From positions 124,001 to 188,000 of the forward strand of contig NZ_JYMT01000042.1 in the NCBI RefSeq assembly GCF_000938305.1: a stretch of DNA of 64,000 bases, written 5' to 3'. The notes beneath the pieces are model-generated. The model made no database searches, had not been told where the DNA came from, and worked only from the letters and a program-made list of their open reading frames with translations. Position 1 is the first letter of the stretch. Each line of letters begins with the position of its first letter. The position numbers were made by a program, and so were the translations under genes. Shown piece after piece: positions 52,242 to 60,538 of this stretch. This DNA is from Bradyrhizobium sp. LTSP885. GTDB taxonomy: Bacteria; Pseudomonadota; Alphaproteobacteria; Rhizobiales; Xanthobacteraceae.

Positions 52242-53093
52242 ATGCGCAGATCAGCTTTGGCGCTCGCAGCACTGCTGGCGATCGTTGGAACAGGGGCAGC
52301 TTCCGCCGCGGATATGGCGCCGCGCTATACGAAGGCACCGCCCCCACTGGCTCTCGAAACGCCATGGACCGGATGGTATGTCGGCTTGAACGCCGGCGCC
52401 GCGATCAATGACTCCAGCTACAACCTGACGCCGTCGGGCTGCTTCACCAACCCTGCCGTACTGTGCGGTGGGCCGCTGACGAACAACCCGATACGGAGCT
52501 ATTCGGCCGGCCAGCATAACGTGGACGGAACCGCCGGCGGTCAGGTCGGCTACAACTATCAGTTCTCGCCGATTTGGGTTGCCGGCTTCGAAGCCGACAT
52601 CAACTGGAACGGGACGCGGCAGACCGACACGGTCGTCCAGCCGCTGGTGGCGCCGCTCGCCGGCAGCTTCCTTCACAGCGTCTCGACCAGCCTCGACTGG
52701 TTCGGCACCGTGCGTGGCCGCGTGGGCTTCCTGGCTGCTCCGACCCTGCTGCTGTACGGCACCGGCGGCCTTGCCTACGGGCAGGTCAAGTCGTCGACGG
52801 CCGCGAGCTTCACCACGACGGCTGACGTCTATGCCGGCACGTTCTCCGACACGCGCGTCGGATGGACGGCGGGCGCAGGCGGCGAGTGGATGGCGTCGCG
52901 GAACTGGTCGATCAAGGCGGAGTATCTCTACGTCGATCTCGGCAAGACAAACTATACCAATGCCTGTACCACGGCGGTCTGCGGGGCCTTCGTGCCGCTG
53001 CCGACATACAACACGTCGGTGACCACCCGCGAGCATATCGTCCGCGTTGGCGTCAACTATCACTTCAACAGCCCGGTGGTTGCGAAGTACTGA
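52242..53093 (+). CDS. Outer-membrane beta-barrel protein, copy 3
   Basis: 283 residues. The signal peptide MRRSALALAALLAIVGTGAASA is followed by ADMAPRYTKAPPPLALETPWTGWYVGLNAGAA. Conserved barrel strands include GGQVGYNYQFSPIWVAGFEADI and DTRVGWTAGAGGEWM; the C-terminus is IVRVGVNYHFNSPVVAKY. Four cysteines in two surface loops (SGCFTNPAVLCGG; NACTTAVCG) could form disulfides, not seen in copies 1 and 2. GGAGGG precedes the ATG at 8 nt. A terminator follows about 20 nt after the stop. Confidence 0.92.
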   Translation: MRRSALALAALLAIVGTGAASAADMAPRYTKAPPPLALETPWTGWYVGLNAGAAINDSSYNLTPSGCFTNPAVLCGGPLTNNPIRSYSAGQHNVDGTAGGQVGYNYQFSPIWVAGFEADINWNGTRQTDTVVQPLVAPLAGSFLHSVSTSLDWFGTVRGRVGFLAAPTLLLYGTGGLAYGQVKSSTAASFTTTADVYAGTFSDTRVGWTAGAGGEWMASRNWSIKAEYLYVDLGKTNYTNACTTAVCGAFVPLPTYNTSVTTREHIVRVGVNYHFNSPVVAKY

Positions 53094-53113
53094 TCTGTCC
53101 CGGCGAACAGTCT

Positions 53114-53143
53114 AAAGCCTCGGCCTCCGGCCGGGGCTTTTTT
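53114..53143 (+). terminator. Intrinsic terminator after OMP copy 3
   Basis: AAAGCCTCGGCC-TCC-GGCCGGGGCTTTTTT: long stem and T6 tract. Also within 20 bp of the end of the convergent SDR gene. Confidence 0.88.
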
Positions 53144-53160
53144 CATGGCGTAATGCTGTC

Positions 53161-53931
53161 TCAGACCATCACGGAATATCCGCCATCGACGGGGATGGCG
53201 GTGCCGGTGACGAAGTCGGACGCCGAAGACGCCAGGAACACAGTGATCCCCGCGAAGTCGTCGATCGCGCCCCAGCGCGCAGCCGGCGTACGCGCCAGCA
53301 CGCGCTCGTGGAGACCGGCGACCTGCTGGCGCGCGCCTCTCGTCAAATCGGTGTCGACCCAGCCGGGAAGGATGGCGTTGACCTGGATATTGTCCGGCGC
53401 CCACGCGTTGGCGCAGGCGCGGGAGAACTGCACGATGCCGCCCTTGCTCGCGGCATAGGCCGTCGCGAAGCTCGCGCCGAAGATCGACATCATCGAGCCG
53501 ATATTGATCACCTTGCCGTGGCCGGACGCCTTCAGTGCCGGATAGGCGGCCTTCGAGCACACGAACGCGCTGGTGAGGTTGGTGTCGATCACCCTGTTCC
53601 ACTCCTCGAGCTCCAGCTCGTGAGGCGGCTTGCGAATGCTCATGCCGGCATTGTTGATGAGGATGTCGATCCGGCCGAGATCTTTGACGACCCGGTCGAT
53701 CATGGCGGAGACCGCCGAGGCGTCGGTGACGTCGGTCGTCACGGCGATTGCCTTGACGCCGCGCTGCCTGAGATCCTCGACGGCGACAGCTGATTTTGCC
53801 TCGTTGCGTCCGACCACGGCAATGTTGGCTCCGGCGTCCGCAAGACCGCGCGCCATCCCGAGCCCGATACCGCCATTACCGCCGGTGACGATTGCGACTT
53901 TACCGGAGAGATCGAACAGTCCATTTTTCAT
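53161..53931 (-). CDS. Short-chain dehydrogenase/reductase (SDR)
   Basis: 256 residues from ATG 53931 (MKNGLFDLSGKVAIVTGGNGG). The cofactor loop is TGGNGGIGLG, followed by INNAGMSIRKPPHELE (NNAG), the catalytic Ser in GSMMSIFG and the Tyr-x3-Lys in AYAASKGG. The C-terminus is SDFVTGTAIPVDGGYSVMV. It resembles gluconate 5-dehydrogenase/KduD-type sugar-acid or 3-oxoacyl reductases. The cofactor is probably NAD(P), but a choice is not possible by eye. It is a lone gene on the minus strand among outer-membrane genes. Confidence 0.88.
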   Translation of the reverse strand: MKNGLFDLSGKVAIVTGGNGGIGLGMARGLADAGANIAVVGRNEAKSAVAVEDLRQRGVKAIAVTTDVTDASAVSAMIDRVVKDLGRIDILINNAGMSIRKPPHELELEEWNRVIDTNLTSAFVCSKAAYPALKASGHGKVINIGSMMSIFGASFATAYAASKGGIVQFSRACANAWAPDNIQVNAILPGWVDTDLTRGARQQVAGLHERVLARTPAARWGAIDDFAGITVFLASSASDFVTGTAIPVDGGYSVMV

Positions 53932-54065
53932 TGTTTTTGTCCGCTTGGTTGAGCCAGCGGAGAGTGCACGATCGATGTCGCCTTGACCAGATCGCGGTGA
54001 GCGATCGGCCCTGCGCGCAGGCTGCATGCCGCGGGCAGGCTTCTGTGGACCGCGTTCCGAGCAAC

Positions 54066-54094
54066 AAAAAAGCCCCGGCGAGCCGGGGCTTTTG
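54066..54094 (-). terminator. Intrinsic terminator after OMP copy 4
   Basis: Read on the minus strand: AAAAGCCCCGGC-TC-GCCGGGGCTTTTTTG. Same stem style as those of copies 2 and 3. Confidence 0.88.
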
Positions 54095-54127
54095 AGCTGC
54101 GATTAAAGCAGCGATCAGTAACTTGGA

Positions 54128-54919
54128 TCAGTACTTGGCGACGACCGGGCCGCTCCAGTTGAAGCGGTACACCAGCGAGGTGGTGACGGTCTGGACCAGC
54201 GGCTTGAAGGTGATGTCACGGCCGTTGGAGAGGTTGGTCACGTCGGAGAGTTCCGAGATGTTCTTGTTGTCGTAGTAGGCAGCGCGATATTCGGTCTTCA
54301 TGAACCAGCCCGGCGCGGTGACGCCGAAGAAGCTCAGGTTGTTCTCGACGCCGGAACCGACGAACACGCCACCGCGGTCAAAGCCATTGGTGTGCAGGCC
54401 GATCGGGGTACCCGTGATGGTGCTGAACAGCGTCGTGCCCTTCCAATGCGACTCGGAATAACCGACATTCACATAGGACAGGACATTCGGCGCAATCAGG
54501 TAACCGAGGCGGACGCCGGCGGCCCAGCTATAGTCGTTCTTGATGTTGCCAGCGGCGAACGGGCCCTGATCCTGAATAGTGCCCTTGAGGCTGCCAAACT
54601 GGCCGTCCGCGAGAACACCGAACACCCAGTTCTGGTTCAACTGCCAGTCGTAACCGGCACCGACGGTGCCCAGCCAGCCATCGCCGCCCTGGCGCTGGTT
54701 GAAGCCGAGGATCGGTGCGCCACCGACAGTCGCCTGGACGCCGGTATCAGCGTCCCAGATGCCACCGCCGCCGCCGCCGAAGATGTAGAAGCCGGTCCAG
54801 CTCGGTGCCACCGGGAGCGGCGCGGGAGCCTTGGTGTAGGGGCGGGAGGCGAGGTCAGCCGCCGAGGCCGATGCCGTCATCGCAGCAACCGCGGTCAGCG
54901 CGAGCAGAAACTTTTTCAT
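54128..54919 (-). CDS. Outer-membrane beta-barrel protein, copy 4
   Basis: 263 residues from ATG 54919, with GAGGAT 6 nt upstream. The signal peptide MKKFLLALTAVAAMTASASA is followed by ADLASRPYTKAPAPLPVAPSWTGFYIFGGGGGG. The C-terminus is TSLVYRFNWSGPVVAKY. It differs most from the other three: no GQVGYNWQ strand match as close, and it lacks a TTGC-N6-GCAA box, though a weaker GTTGC...ACAAC (55027-55045, wrong spacing) lies 108 nt upstream. It is on the opposite strand. Likely an outer-membrane porin-like protein. Confidence 0.92.
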   Translation of the reverse strand: MKKFLLALTAVAAMTASASAADLASRPYTKAPAPLPVAPSWTGFYIFGGGGGGIWDADTGVQATVGGAPILGFNQRQGGDGWLGTVGAGYDWQLNQNWVFGVLADGQFGSLKGTIQDQGPFAAGNIKNDYSWAAGVRLGYLIAPNVLSYVNVGYSESHWKGTTLFSTITGTPIGLHTNGFDRGGVFVGSGVENNLSFFGVTAPGWFMKTEYRAAYYDNKNISELSDVTNLSNGRDITFKPLVQTVTTSLVYRFNWSGPVVAKY

Positions 54920-55147
54920 ATCCAAATCCTCGACTTTAGCGTTCCAGCGGGTCGCTTGCGGGGGCGCCTTGGCACCGATTCCCGAAACTCATGTCAGGGA
55001 CTATACGTGGTTCAGCCGGAAATGCTGTTGCGGGGGGGACACAACCGCCCGAAAACGAAACGCGCGGTGTTCTCCAGAAAGGCGAGTGAAGGCCACCCAA
55101 AAAATTGAGATATCCAAGAAATATAAATAAAATCAATACTTTAAAGT

Positions 55148-57208
55148 CTAGACGTCGAGTATATCGTCGCTGGCGAATTCGGCCTTGTCGGAGATGAAGG
55201 CAAAGCGCGCTTCGGCCTTGGTGCCCATCAGCCGCTCGACCGAGTCGGCGGTGCCTTCGCGGTCGTCGGCCAGCAGCACCACGCGCAGCATCGTGCGCCG
55301 AGCCGGATCCATGGTGGTTTCCTTGAGCTGCGCCGGGTTCATTTCGCCAAGGCCTTTGAAGCGGCCGACATCGACTTTCGCGTTGGCGTTGAATTCGCTC
55401 TTTATCAACGCGTCCTTGTGGGCGTCGTCGCGCGCATAGACCGTCTTGGTGCCGTGGGTAAGGCGATAGAGCGGCGGCACGGCGAGATAGAGATGCCCCT
55501 CGTCGATCAGCCGCGGCATCTGCCGGTAGAAGAAGGTGATCAGCAGCGAGGCGATGTGGGCGCCGTCGACGTCGGCGTCGGTCATGATGACGATGCGCTG
55601 ATAGCGCAGATCCTCTTCACGATAATGCGCCAGCGTGCCGCAGCCGATCGCCTGCACGAGATCAGAGAGCTGCGCATTGGCGGTCAGCTTGTCTTTTCCG
55701 GCAGAGGCGACGTTGAGGATCTTGCCGCGCAGCGGCAGCACGGCCTGGGTCTCGCGGTTGCGCGCCTGCTTGGCGCTGCCGCCGGCCGAATCGCCCTCCA
55801 CGATGAAAAGTTCTGAGCCTTCGGTGCCGGCGTTGGCGCAATCGGCGAGCTTGCCGGGCAGGCGAAGCTTCTTGCCCGCGGTCTTGCGCGCGGTCTCCTT
55901 TTCCTGACGACGGCGCAGCCGTTCTTCGGCACGATCGACCACGAAATCCAAAAGCCTGTTGGCCTGGTTAGGATTGGCCGAGAGCCAGTGGTCGAACGGA
56001 TCCTTCATCGCCTGTTCGACGATGCGCTGCGCTTCAGCGGTGGCGAGGCGATCCTTGGTCTGGCCCTGGAATTCAGGCTCGCGCACGAATACCGAGAGCA
56101 TGACGGCAGCGCCAACCATCACGTCTTCCGAAGTGATGGAGGCCGCACGCTTGCCCTGGCCGGCGCGTTCGGCATGGTCCTTGAGGCCGCGCAGCAGCGC
56201 GCTGCGCAAGCCGGATTCATGCGTGCCGCCATCGGGCGTCGGCACCGTGTTGGTGTAGGACGACAGGAAGCCGTCGGCATCCGCGGTCCAGGCCACCGCC
56301 CATTCGCAGGCGCCGTGCGCGCCGCTGCGGCCGGATTTGCCGGAGAAGATATCCTGATGCACCAGCGTGTCGGCGTGGATCGCCGCGGCCAGATAATCCT
56401 TCAGGCCGCCGGGGAAATGGAAGGTCGCTTCAGCCGGAACGTCCTCGACACCCTTCAACAGCTCCTGGTCGCAGCGCCAGCGAATTTCGACACCGCCGAA
56501 CAGATAGGCCTTCGAGCGCGTCATCTTGAACAGACGCTGCGGCTTGAATGTCGCCTTGGCGCCGAAGATCTCGGTGTCCGGCTTGAAGCGGATGCGGGTG
56601 CCGCGGCGGTTGTTGATCTTGCCGAGTTCTTCGAGCTTGCCCTTGGGATGGCCGCGCTCGAACGTCATGCGGTAGAGCTTCTGGCTGCGGGCGACCTCGA
56701 CCTCGAGCAGCGAGGAGAGGGCGTTGACCACGGAGACGCCAACGCCGTGCAGGCCGCCCGAGGTCTCGTAGACCTTGGAGTCGAACTTGCCGCCGGAATG
56801 CAGCGTGCACATGATGACTTCGAGCGCCGACTTCTTCGGGAATTTCTTGTGCGCGTCGACCGGAATGCCGCGGCCGTTGTCGGTGACAGTCAGGAATCCA
56901 TCGGCGGTCAGTTCCACCTCGATGAAGGTGGCGTGGCCTGCCAGCGCCTCGTCCATCGAGTTGTCGATCACTTCGGCGAACAAATGATGGAGCGCCTTCT
57001 CGTCGGTGCCGCCGATATACATGCCCGGGCGCCGGCGAACCGGTTCCAGCCCTTCCAGCACCTCGATGTCATCAGCGGTATAGCTGTCCTCAGCGTTCCC
57101 GCCGGACCGGGCAGCGACCTTCAATGGCGCACGGCCCTTCGGCTCCGGGGCTCCGAACAGATCGGAGTCTGATTTACTTTTTGCGTTCGATTTCAGTGGC
57201 TTGGACAT
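55148..57208 (-). CDS. parE: DNA topoisomerase IV subunit B
   Basis: A 686-residue ATPase subunit of the enzyme that decatenates replicated chromosomes. The GHKL ATPase domain has EVIDNSMDEALAGHATFIEVEL and TDNGRGIP, then LHGVGVSVVNALS. The TOPRIM domain has IVEGDSAGGSAKQARNRETQAVLPLRGKILNV and the DTDxDG-like MTDADVDGAHI; the C-terminus has VGRFKGLGEMNPAQL. It lacks the long insertion of GyrB and reads ParE-like (RPGMYIGGTDEKALHHL). A basic 40-residue N-terminal extension (MSKPLKSNAKSKSDSDLFG) is usual in alphaproteobacteria. The partner parC is not in the window. Confidence 0.95.
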   Translation of the reverse strand: MSKPLKSNAKSKSDSDLFGAPEPKGRAPLKVAARSGGNAEDSYTADDIEVLEGLEPVRRRPGMYIGGTDEKALHHLFAEVIDNSMDEALAGHATFIEVELTADGFLTVTDNGRGIPVDAHKKFPKKSALEVIMCTLHSGGKFDSKVYETSGGLHGVGVSVVNALSSLLEVEVARSQKLYRMTFERGHPKGKLEELGKINNRRGTRIRFKPDTEIFGAKATFKPQRLFKMTRSKAYLFGGVEIRWRCDQELLKGVEDVPAEATFHFPGGLKDYLAAAIHADTLVHQDIFSGKSGRSGAHGACEWAVAWTADADGFLSSYTNTVPTPDGGTHESGLRSALLRGLKDHAERAGQGKRAASITSEDVMVGAAVMLSVFVREPEFQGQTKDRLATAEAQRIVEQAMKDPFDHWLSANPNQANRLLDFVVDRAEERLRRRQEKETARKTAGKKLRLPGKLADCANAGTEGSELFIVEGDSAGGSAKQARNRETQAVLPLRGKILNVASAGKDKLTANAQLSDLVQAIGCGTLAHYREEDLRYQRIVIMTDADVDGAHIASLLITFFYRQMPRLIDEGHLYLAVPPLYRLTHGTKTVYARDDAHKDALIKSEFNANAKVDVGRFKGLGEMNPAQLKETTMDPARRTMLRVVLLADDREGTADSVERLMGTKAEARFAFISDKAEFASDDILDV

Positions 57209-57349
57209 GGTTCTTCAGGTGGCGCGCGATATTGGGCGCAGGCGAATCGGTTGTTCTGACTATGCCACGGATGGGCGGCGAAAGGGCGGCGGCCGGATTG
57301 GTCGAGGCAATGCCTCAGTCCCGGCCGTCCCGTAAATAGGAACCCGCGC

Positions 57350-57718
57350 TTAGCCCCGCGAGGTGCGGAACACAATGATCGTGAACAGGGCCATGGCGAC
57401 GACAACGATCAGCGATCCGGCGATCGGAGCGGCTTCAAGCGAGGGGCCCTTCAGCAGCACCGTCGCAACTCCGACCGGAAACAGGATGCCGCCCACGATA
57501 TGCAGCCAGCCCTGGATTTTCGCCAGCAGCATAGCGCCCGCGGCCGGTACCAGCCGGTAGTAAAGCCCAAACAAGAAGAGGAGCACGCCACCCACGAGAT
57601 TGAGATGCGCATGTGCTGGCGCCAACGTGAAGTTCTGCTCGATCCCCATGGCGATGCCCGCGAGCATTCCGAACAGCAACACCACAACGCTCACGCACAT
57701 CATCAGTGATCCGATCAT
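57350..57718 (-). CDS. Small polytopic membrane protein with HAHLN motif
   Basis: 122 residues with four hydrophobic segments, starting MIGSLMMCVSVVVLLFGMLAG. Segments 1-2 carry APAHAHLNLVGGVLLFLFGLYYRLVPAAG, a histidine pattern reminiscent of heme-copper oxidase or NnrS-like small membrane subunits, where such histidines coordinate heme. I do not assign a function. Only two histidines lie close together in HAHLN, with a third in GWLHIVGG. It is separated from parE by 141 bp. Its upstream region (57719-57905) is a promoter gap. Confidence 0.6.
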   Translation of the reverse strand: MIGSLMMCVSVVVLLFGMLAGIAMGIEQNFTLAPAHAHLNLVGGVLLFLFGLYYRLVPAAGAMLLAKIQGWLHIVGGILFPVGVATVLLKGPSLEAAPIAGSLIVVVAMALFTIIVFRTSRG

Positions 57719-57905
57719 CCAGTGTTTCCTTTGTCTTGCTTGGGAGATGCCAGCCGGCCCGGAAGGCGGGCGGGTTGTGGGAAATCACGATTGATCCCCG
57801 CCTTTGTGACTTGATGTCACGCAAGGGGCTGGCTTACGTGTTTCTTAGGCGATGGGCCCGCAGAAAGGTTCAAGGGCATCAACAGGCGGGAAGGCACTCA
57901 ACGAG

Positions 57906-58436
57906 ATGGAAGATTTTGCGCGCGCACTGGCCGACTTCGTGCGCCACCATCAGGCTTGGGCCGCGCCGATCGTCCTGCTGCTGGCGTTCGGCGAGTCGCT
58001 GGCGTTCATCTCGCTGTTGATACCGGCGTGGGGCGCGCTGGTCGCGATCGGCGCGCTGATAGGCGTCAGTGGGATCAGCTTCTGGCCGGTCTGGATCGCC
58101 GGCGGCATCGGGGCAGCGCTCGGCGACTGGGTCTCCTACTGGTTCGGCTATCGCTACAAGGAGCAGGTCGCGCAGATGTGGCCGCTGTCGCGCTATCCGG
58201 AAATCCTGCCGCGCGGCGAGGCGTTCGTCAAAACCTGGGGCGTACCCAGCATTTTCATCGGCCGCTTCTTCGGCCCGCTGCGGGCCTCGGTGCCGCTCGC
58301 CGCCGGCATCTTCGAGATGTCGTACTGGCGATTCCAGATCGCCAATTTTGTGTCTGCGCTGGTCTGGTCGGCCGCGCTGCTGCTGTTCGGCGACGTGATC
58401 GCGCAGGTGCTCGAATGGATGTGGCGGACGGTGTAA
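57906..58436 (+). CDS. DedA/SNARE-associated family membrane protein
   Basis: 176 residues from ATG 57906 (MEDFARALADFVRHHQAW); ATG 57852 would add 18 residues. It has the DedA pattern: FGESLAFISLLIPAWGALVAIG, then GAALGDWVSYWFGYRYKE, the FIGRFFGPLRASVPLAAGIFEMSYWRFQIANFVSALVW core with the conserved Arg, and a final helix. Members act in undecaprenyl-phosphate or phospholipid recycling or flipping and membrane homeostasis. Its size is normal. It is adjacent to a Tat-secreted metallo-hydrolase, but no functional link is clear. Confidence 0.88.
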   Translation: MEDFARALADFVRHHQAWAAPIVLLLAFGESLAFISLLIPAWGALVAIGALIGVSGISFWPVWIAGGIGAALGDWVSYWFGYRYKEQVAQMWPLSRYPEILPRGEAFVKTWGVPSIFIGRFFGPLRASVPLAAGIFEMSYWRFQIANFVSALVWSAALLLFGDVIAQVLEWMWRTV

Positions 58437-58542
58437 GGTCTTTGGAATAACGCAAAGGAATAACGCAAAGGCGCGGGGGTTAGCCCCGAAACCAGACAAG
58501 CGGGACAATATCGCTGTCATCGTCACACCGGGAGGACACCAC

Positions 58543-59532
58543 ATGGAACTGACACGTCGTCACGCGCTTGCCGGCGCTGCAGGGTTCGTCGCCGCGCCGT
58601 TATTGCCGGCCGCTCCCGCCAGCTCTGCCGCGCCGATCGCCGACAAGCAGGCGCCGAGCTTCTATCGCTACAAGGTCGGCGATATCCAGGTCACCGTGGT
58701 GTCCGACGGCAAGAACGTCTTCAAGCTGGAGGATTCCTTCATCCCCAATGCGAAGCGGGACGATGTGAACGCGGCGCTCGAGAAGGCGTTCATGCCGCGC
58801 GACATGGTGTCGATCTACTTCGCGCCGCTGGTGATCAACACCGGCGGCAAATTGATCGTGATCGATACCGGCAACGGCGCGCTGTCGAAGGCCAACAGCA
58901 AGGGCGCCAACGGCCTGTTCGCCGACAACATGGCGGCGGCCGGCTTCGATCCCAAGAATGTCGACATCGTCGTGATCTCGCACTTCCACACCGACCACGT
59001 GAACGGCCTTCTGACAGCCGAGGGCATGCCGGCATTTCCAAACGCCGAAGTGCTGGTGCCGGCTACCGAATGGAAGTTCTGGATGGACGACGGCGAGATG
59101 AGTCGGGCGCCGGCCGGCCGCATGCAGGGCCTGTTCAAGAACAACCGCAACATCTTCGAGGCCGGCCTGAAGAAGAAGGTCACGCCGTACGAGTGGGGCA
59201 AGGAGATCGCGCCCAGCCTGACATCGGTCGAGACGGTCGGCCATACGCCAGGCCACACCTCCTATGTGCTGGCGTCCGGCTCAGCCAAGGTCTTCATCCA
59301 GTCCGACGTCACCAACAACCCGAACCTGTTCGCGACCAATCCCGGCTGGCACGCGTCGTTCGATCAGGATGGCGACGTGGCGGAGAAGACCCGCCGCCGC
59401 ATCTACGACATGGTGGTCGCAGAACGGCTCCAGGTGCAGGGCTTCCACTATCCGTTCCCGGGGCTCGGCAATGTCGTGAAGGACGGCAATGGCTACCGCG
59501 TCGTGCCGGCGTCGTGGAATCCGGTGATCTAG
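58543..59532 (+). CDS. Exported MBL-fold metallo-hydrolase
   Basis: 329 residues. ATG 58543 has GGAGGA 6 nt upstream. The N-terminus MELTRRHALAGAAGFVAAPLLPAAPASSA is a Tat-like signal (TRRHAL, hydrophobic core, Ala-x-Ala). The metallo-beta-lactamase domain has the metal-binding SHFHTDHVNGL (HxHxDH), a later HTPGHTSYVL, and the aspartate-ligand region IQSDVTNNPNL. It resembles AHL-lactonase-like and MBL hydrolases of Bradyrhizobium, and lactonase, esterase or phosphonate-type activities are possible. Predicted periplasmic location. Confidence 0.88.
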   Translation: MELTRRHALAGAAGFVAAPLLPAAPASSAAPIADKQAPSFYRYKVGDIQVTVVSDGKNVFKLEDSFIPNAKRDDVNAALEKAFMPRDMVSIYFAPLVINTGGKLIVIDTGNGALSKANSKGANGLFADNMAAAGFDPKNVDIVVISHFHTDHVNGLLTAEGMPAFPNAEVLVPATEWKFWMDDGEMSRAPAGRMQGLFKNNRNIFEAGLKKKVTPYEWGKEIAPSLTSVETVGHTPGHTSYVLASGSAKVFIQSDVTNNPNLFATNPGWHASFDQDGDVAEKTRRRIYDMVVAERLQVQGFHYPFPGLGNVVKDGNGYRVVPASWNPVI

Positions 59533-59534
59533 GC

Positions 59535-59654
59535 CGTCATTCCCCGGTGCGCAATTGCGCACCTGAGGGCGATGCGCGAGCATCGAACCCGGAATCTCGC
59601 GCCGTAACCTCTAGATTCCGGGTTCGTCGCTACCGCGACGCCCCGGAATGACGG
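59535..59654. repeat. Palindromic intergenic repeat, CCGTCATTCC type
   Basis: CCGTCATTCCCCGG (from 59535) and CCCCGGAATGACGG (to 59654) form the ends of an inverted repeat. Inner inverted copies are CATCGAACCCGGAATC and AGATTCCGGGTTCGTCG, flanking a further unit at 59548-59562 (GTGCGCAATTGCGCAC, itself a palindrome). This is a common Bradyrhizobium style. It lies between the MBL hydrolase and the PaiB-like gene. Confidence 0.72.
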
Positions 59655-59872
59655 GACTGCATCTTGACGCCAAGCGGGCGCGGCCCTATAGCCGCGCCCA
59701 TGATCAACGCCGCGACCATCATCATTGCTCGCCGCCGCCGCGCCATCGCGGTATGGGCGGTCGTTCGCGTTTAGACCATCGCCTCTGCCGCCGGATCTCA
59801 TCCCGCGGCGCGCTCCCAAAAAGACACGCGGTTCGATCTGGCGGCTCCTACGTCACTTTGGGAGTTCCGACC

Positions 59873-60538
59873 ATGTATACGCCACCGGTATTCAAGCCCG
59901 ACCGCGCCGCAAGCCTCGCCTTTGCGGAAGCGCGCGGATTCGGCATGGCCTGCGCGTGGGATGGCGCCAAGCCGATCGCCTCCGCGCTGCCGTTCTACCT
60001 GAGCTACGCCGATGACGGCACGCCGCGGGCGCTGTTTCATGTCGCCCGTCACAATCCGCTGGTAAAGCTGGCGGGCGGCACATCCTGGCTGCTGGCCGTC
60101 AACGGCGCGGATGCCTATGTGTCGGCGGACTGGTATGTGTCTCCGGACCAGGTGCCGACCTGGCTCTATCAGGCCGTGCACCTGACCGGGCCGGTGCGGA
60201 TATTGTCGGATGACGAACTGGCGGTTCAGATCGATACGCTGAGCGCCAAGTTCGAGGACCGGCTGGCGCCGAAGAAACCCTGGACGTCGGGCAAGCTGAC
60301 GGCCGCGCGGCTGGAAGCCATGAAGCAGGCGATCGTGGGCTTTGAGATGACGGTGGAAGAGGTGGAGGGCAGCTTCAAGCTGAACCAGCACAAATCCGAA
60401 ACCGATTATGCGGCGGTCGCAGGCAACCTTGCCGCGCAAGTGGACGCCGGTCCGCAAGAGATCGCGCAGCTGATGCGGCAGGCGCGGCCGGATGTCTTTG
60501 CAAACCAAACTGACGAGCTCGAAAGGAACGTGCCATGA
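59873..60538 (+). CDS. PaiB-like FMN-binding protein (putative transcriptional regulator)
   Basis: 221 residues. ATG 59873 has GGAG 9 nt upstream and begins MYTPPVFKPDRAASLAFAEARGFG, the start of the PaiB family; an in-frame start at 59648 lies inside the preceding repeat and is rejected. The FMN-binding split-barrel core is LFHVARHNPLVKLAGGTSWLLAVNGADAYVSADWY, followed by VPTWLYQAVHLTGPVRI. The family is annotated as FMN-binding negative transcriptional regulator from B. subtilis PaiB, which is weak evidence of DNA binding here. Its stop overlaps the argC start (ATGA, 60535-60538). Confidence 0.87.
   Translation: MYTPPVFKPDRAASLAFAEARGFGMACAWDGAKPIASALPFYLSYADDGTPRALFHVARHNPLVKLAGGTSWLLAVNGADAYVSADWYVSPDQVPTWLYQAVHLTGPVRILSDDELAVQIDTLSAKFEDRLAPKKPWTSGKLTAARLEAMKQAIVGFEMTVEEVEGSFKLNQHKSETDYAAVAGNLAAQVDAGPQEIAQLMRQARPDVFANQTDELERNVP

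Noticed and set aside
55027..55045. GTTGC...ACAAC upstream of the fourth OMP gene as another FixK-type box
   Set aside because: The TTGC and CAA halves are too far apart for the TTG-N8-CAA pattern and the inside is a G tract, so it was not counted with the other three.
55988..57172. 394-codon plus-strand frame opposite parE
   Set aside because: Antisense shadow of parE.
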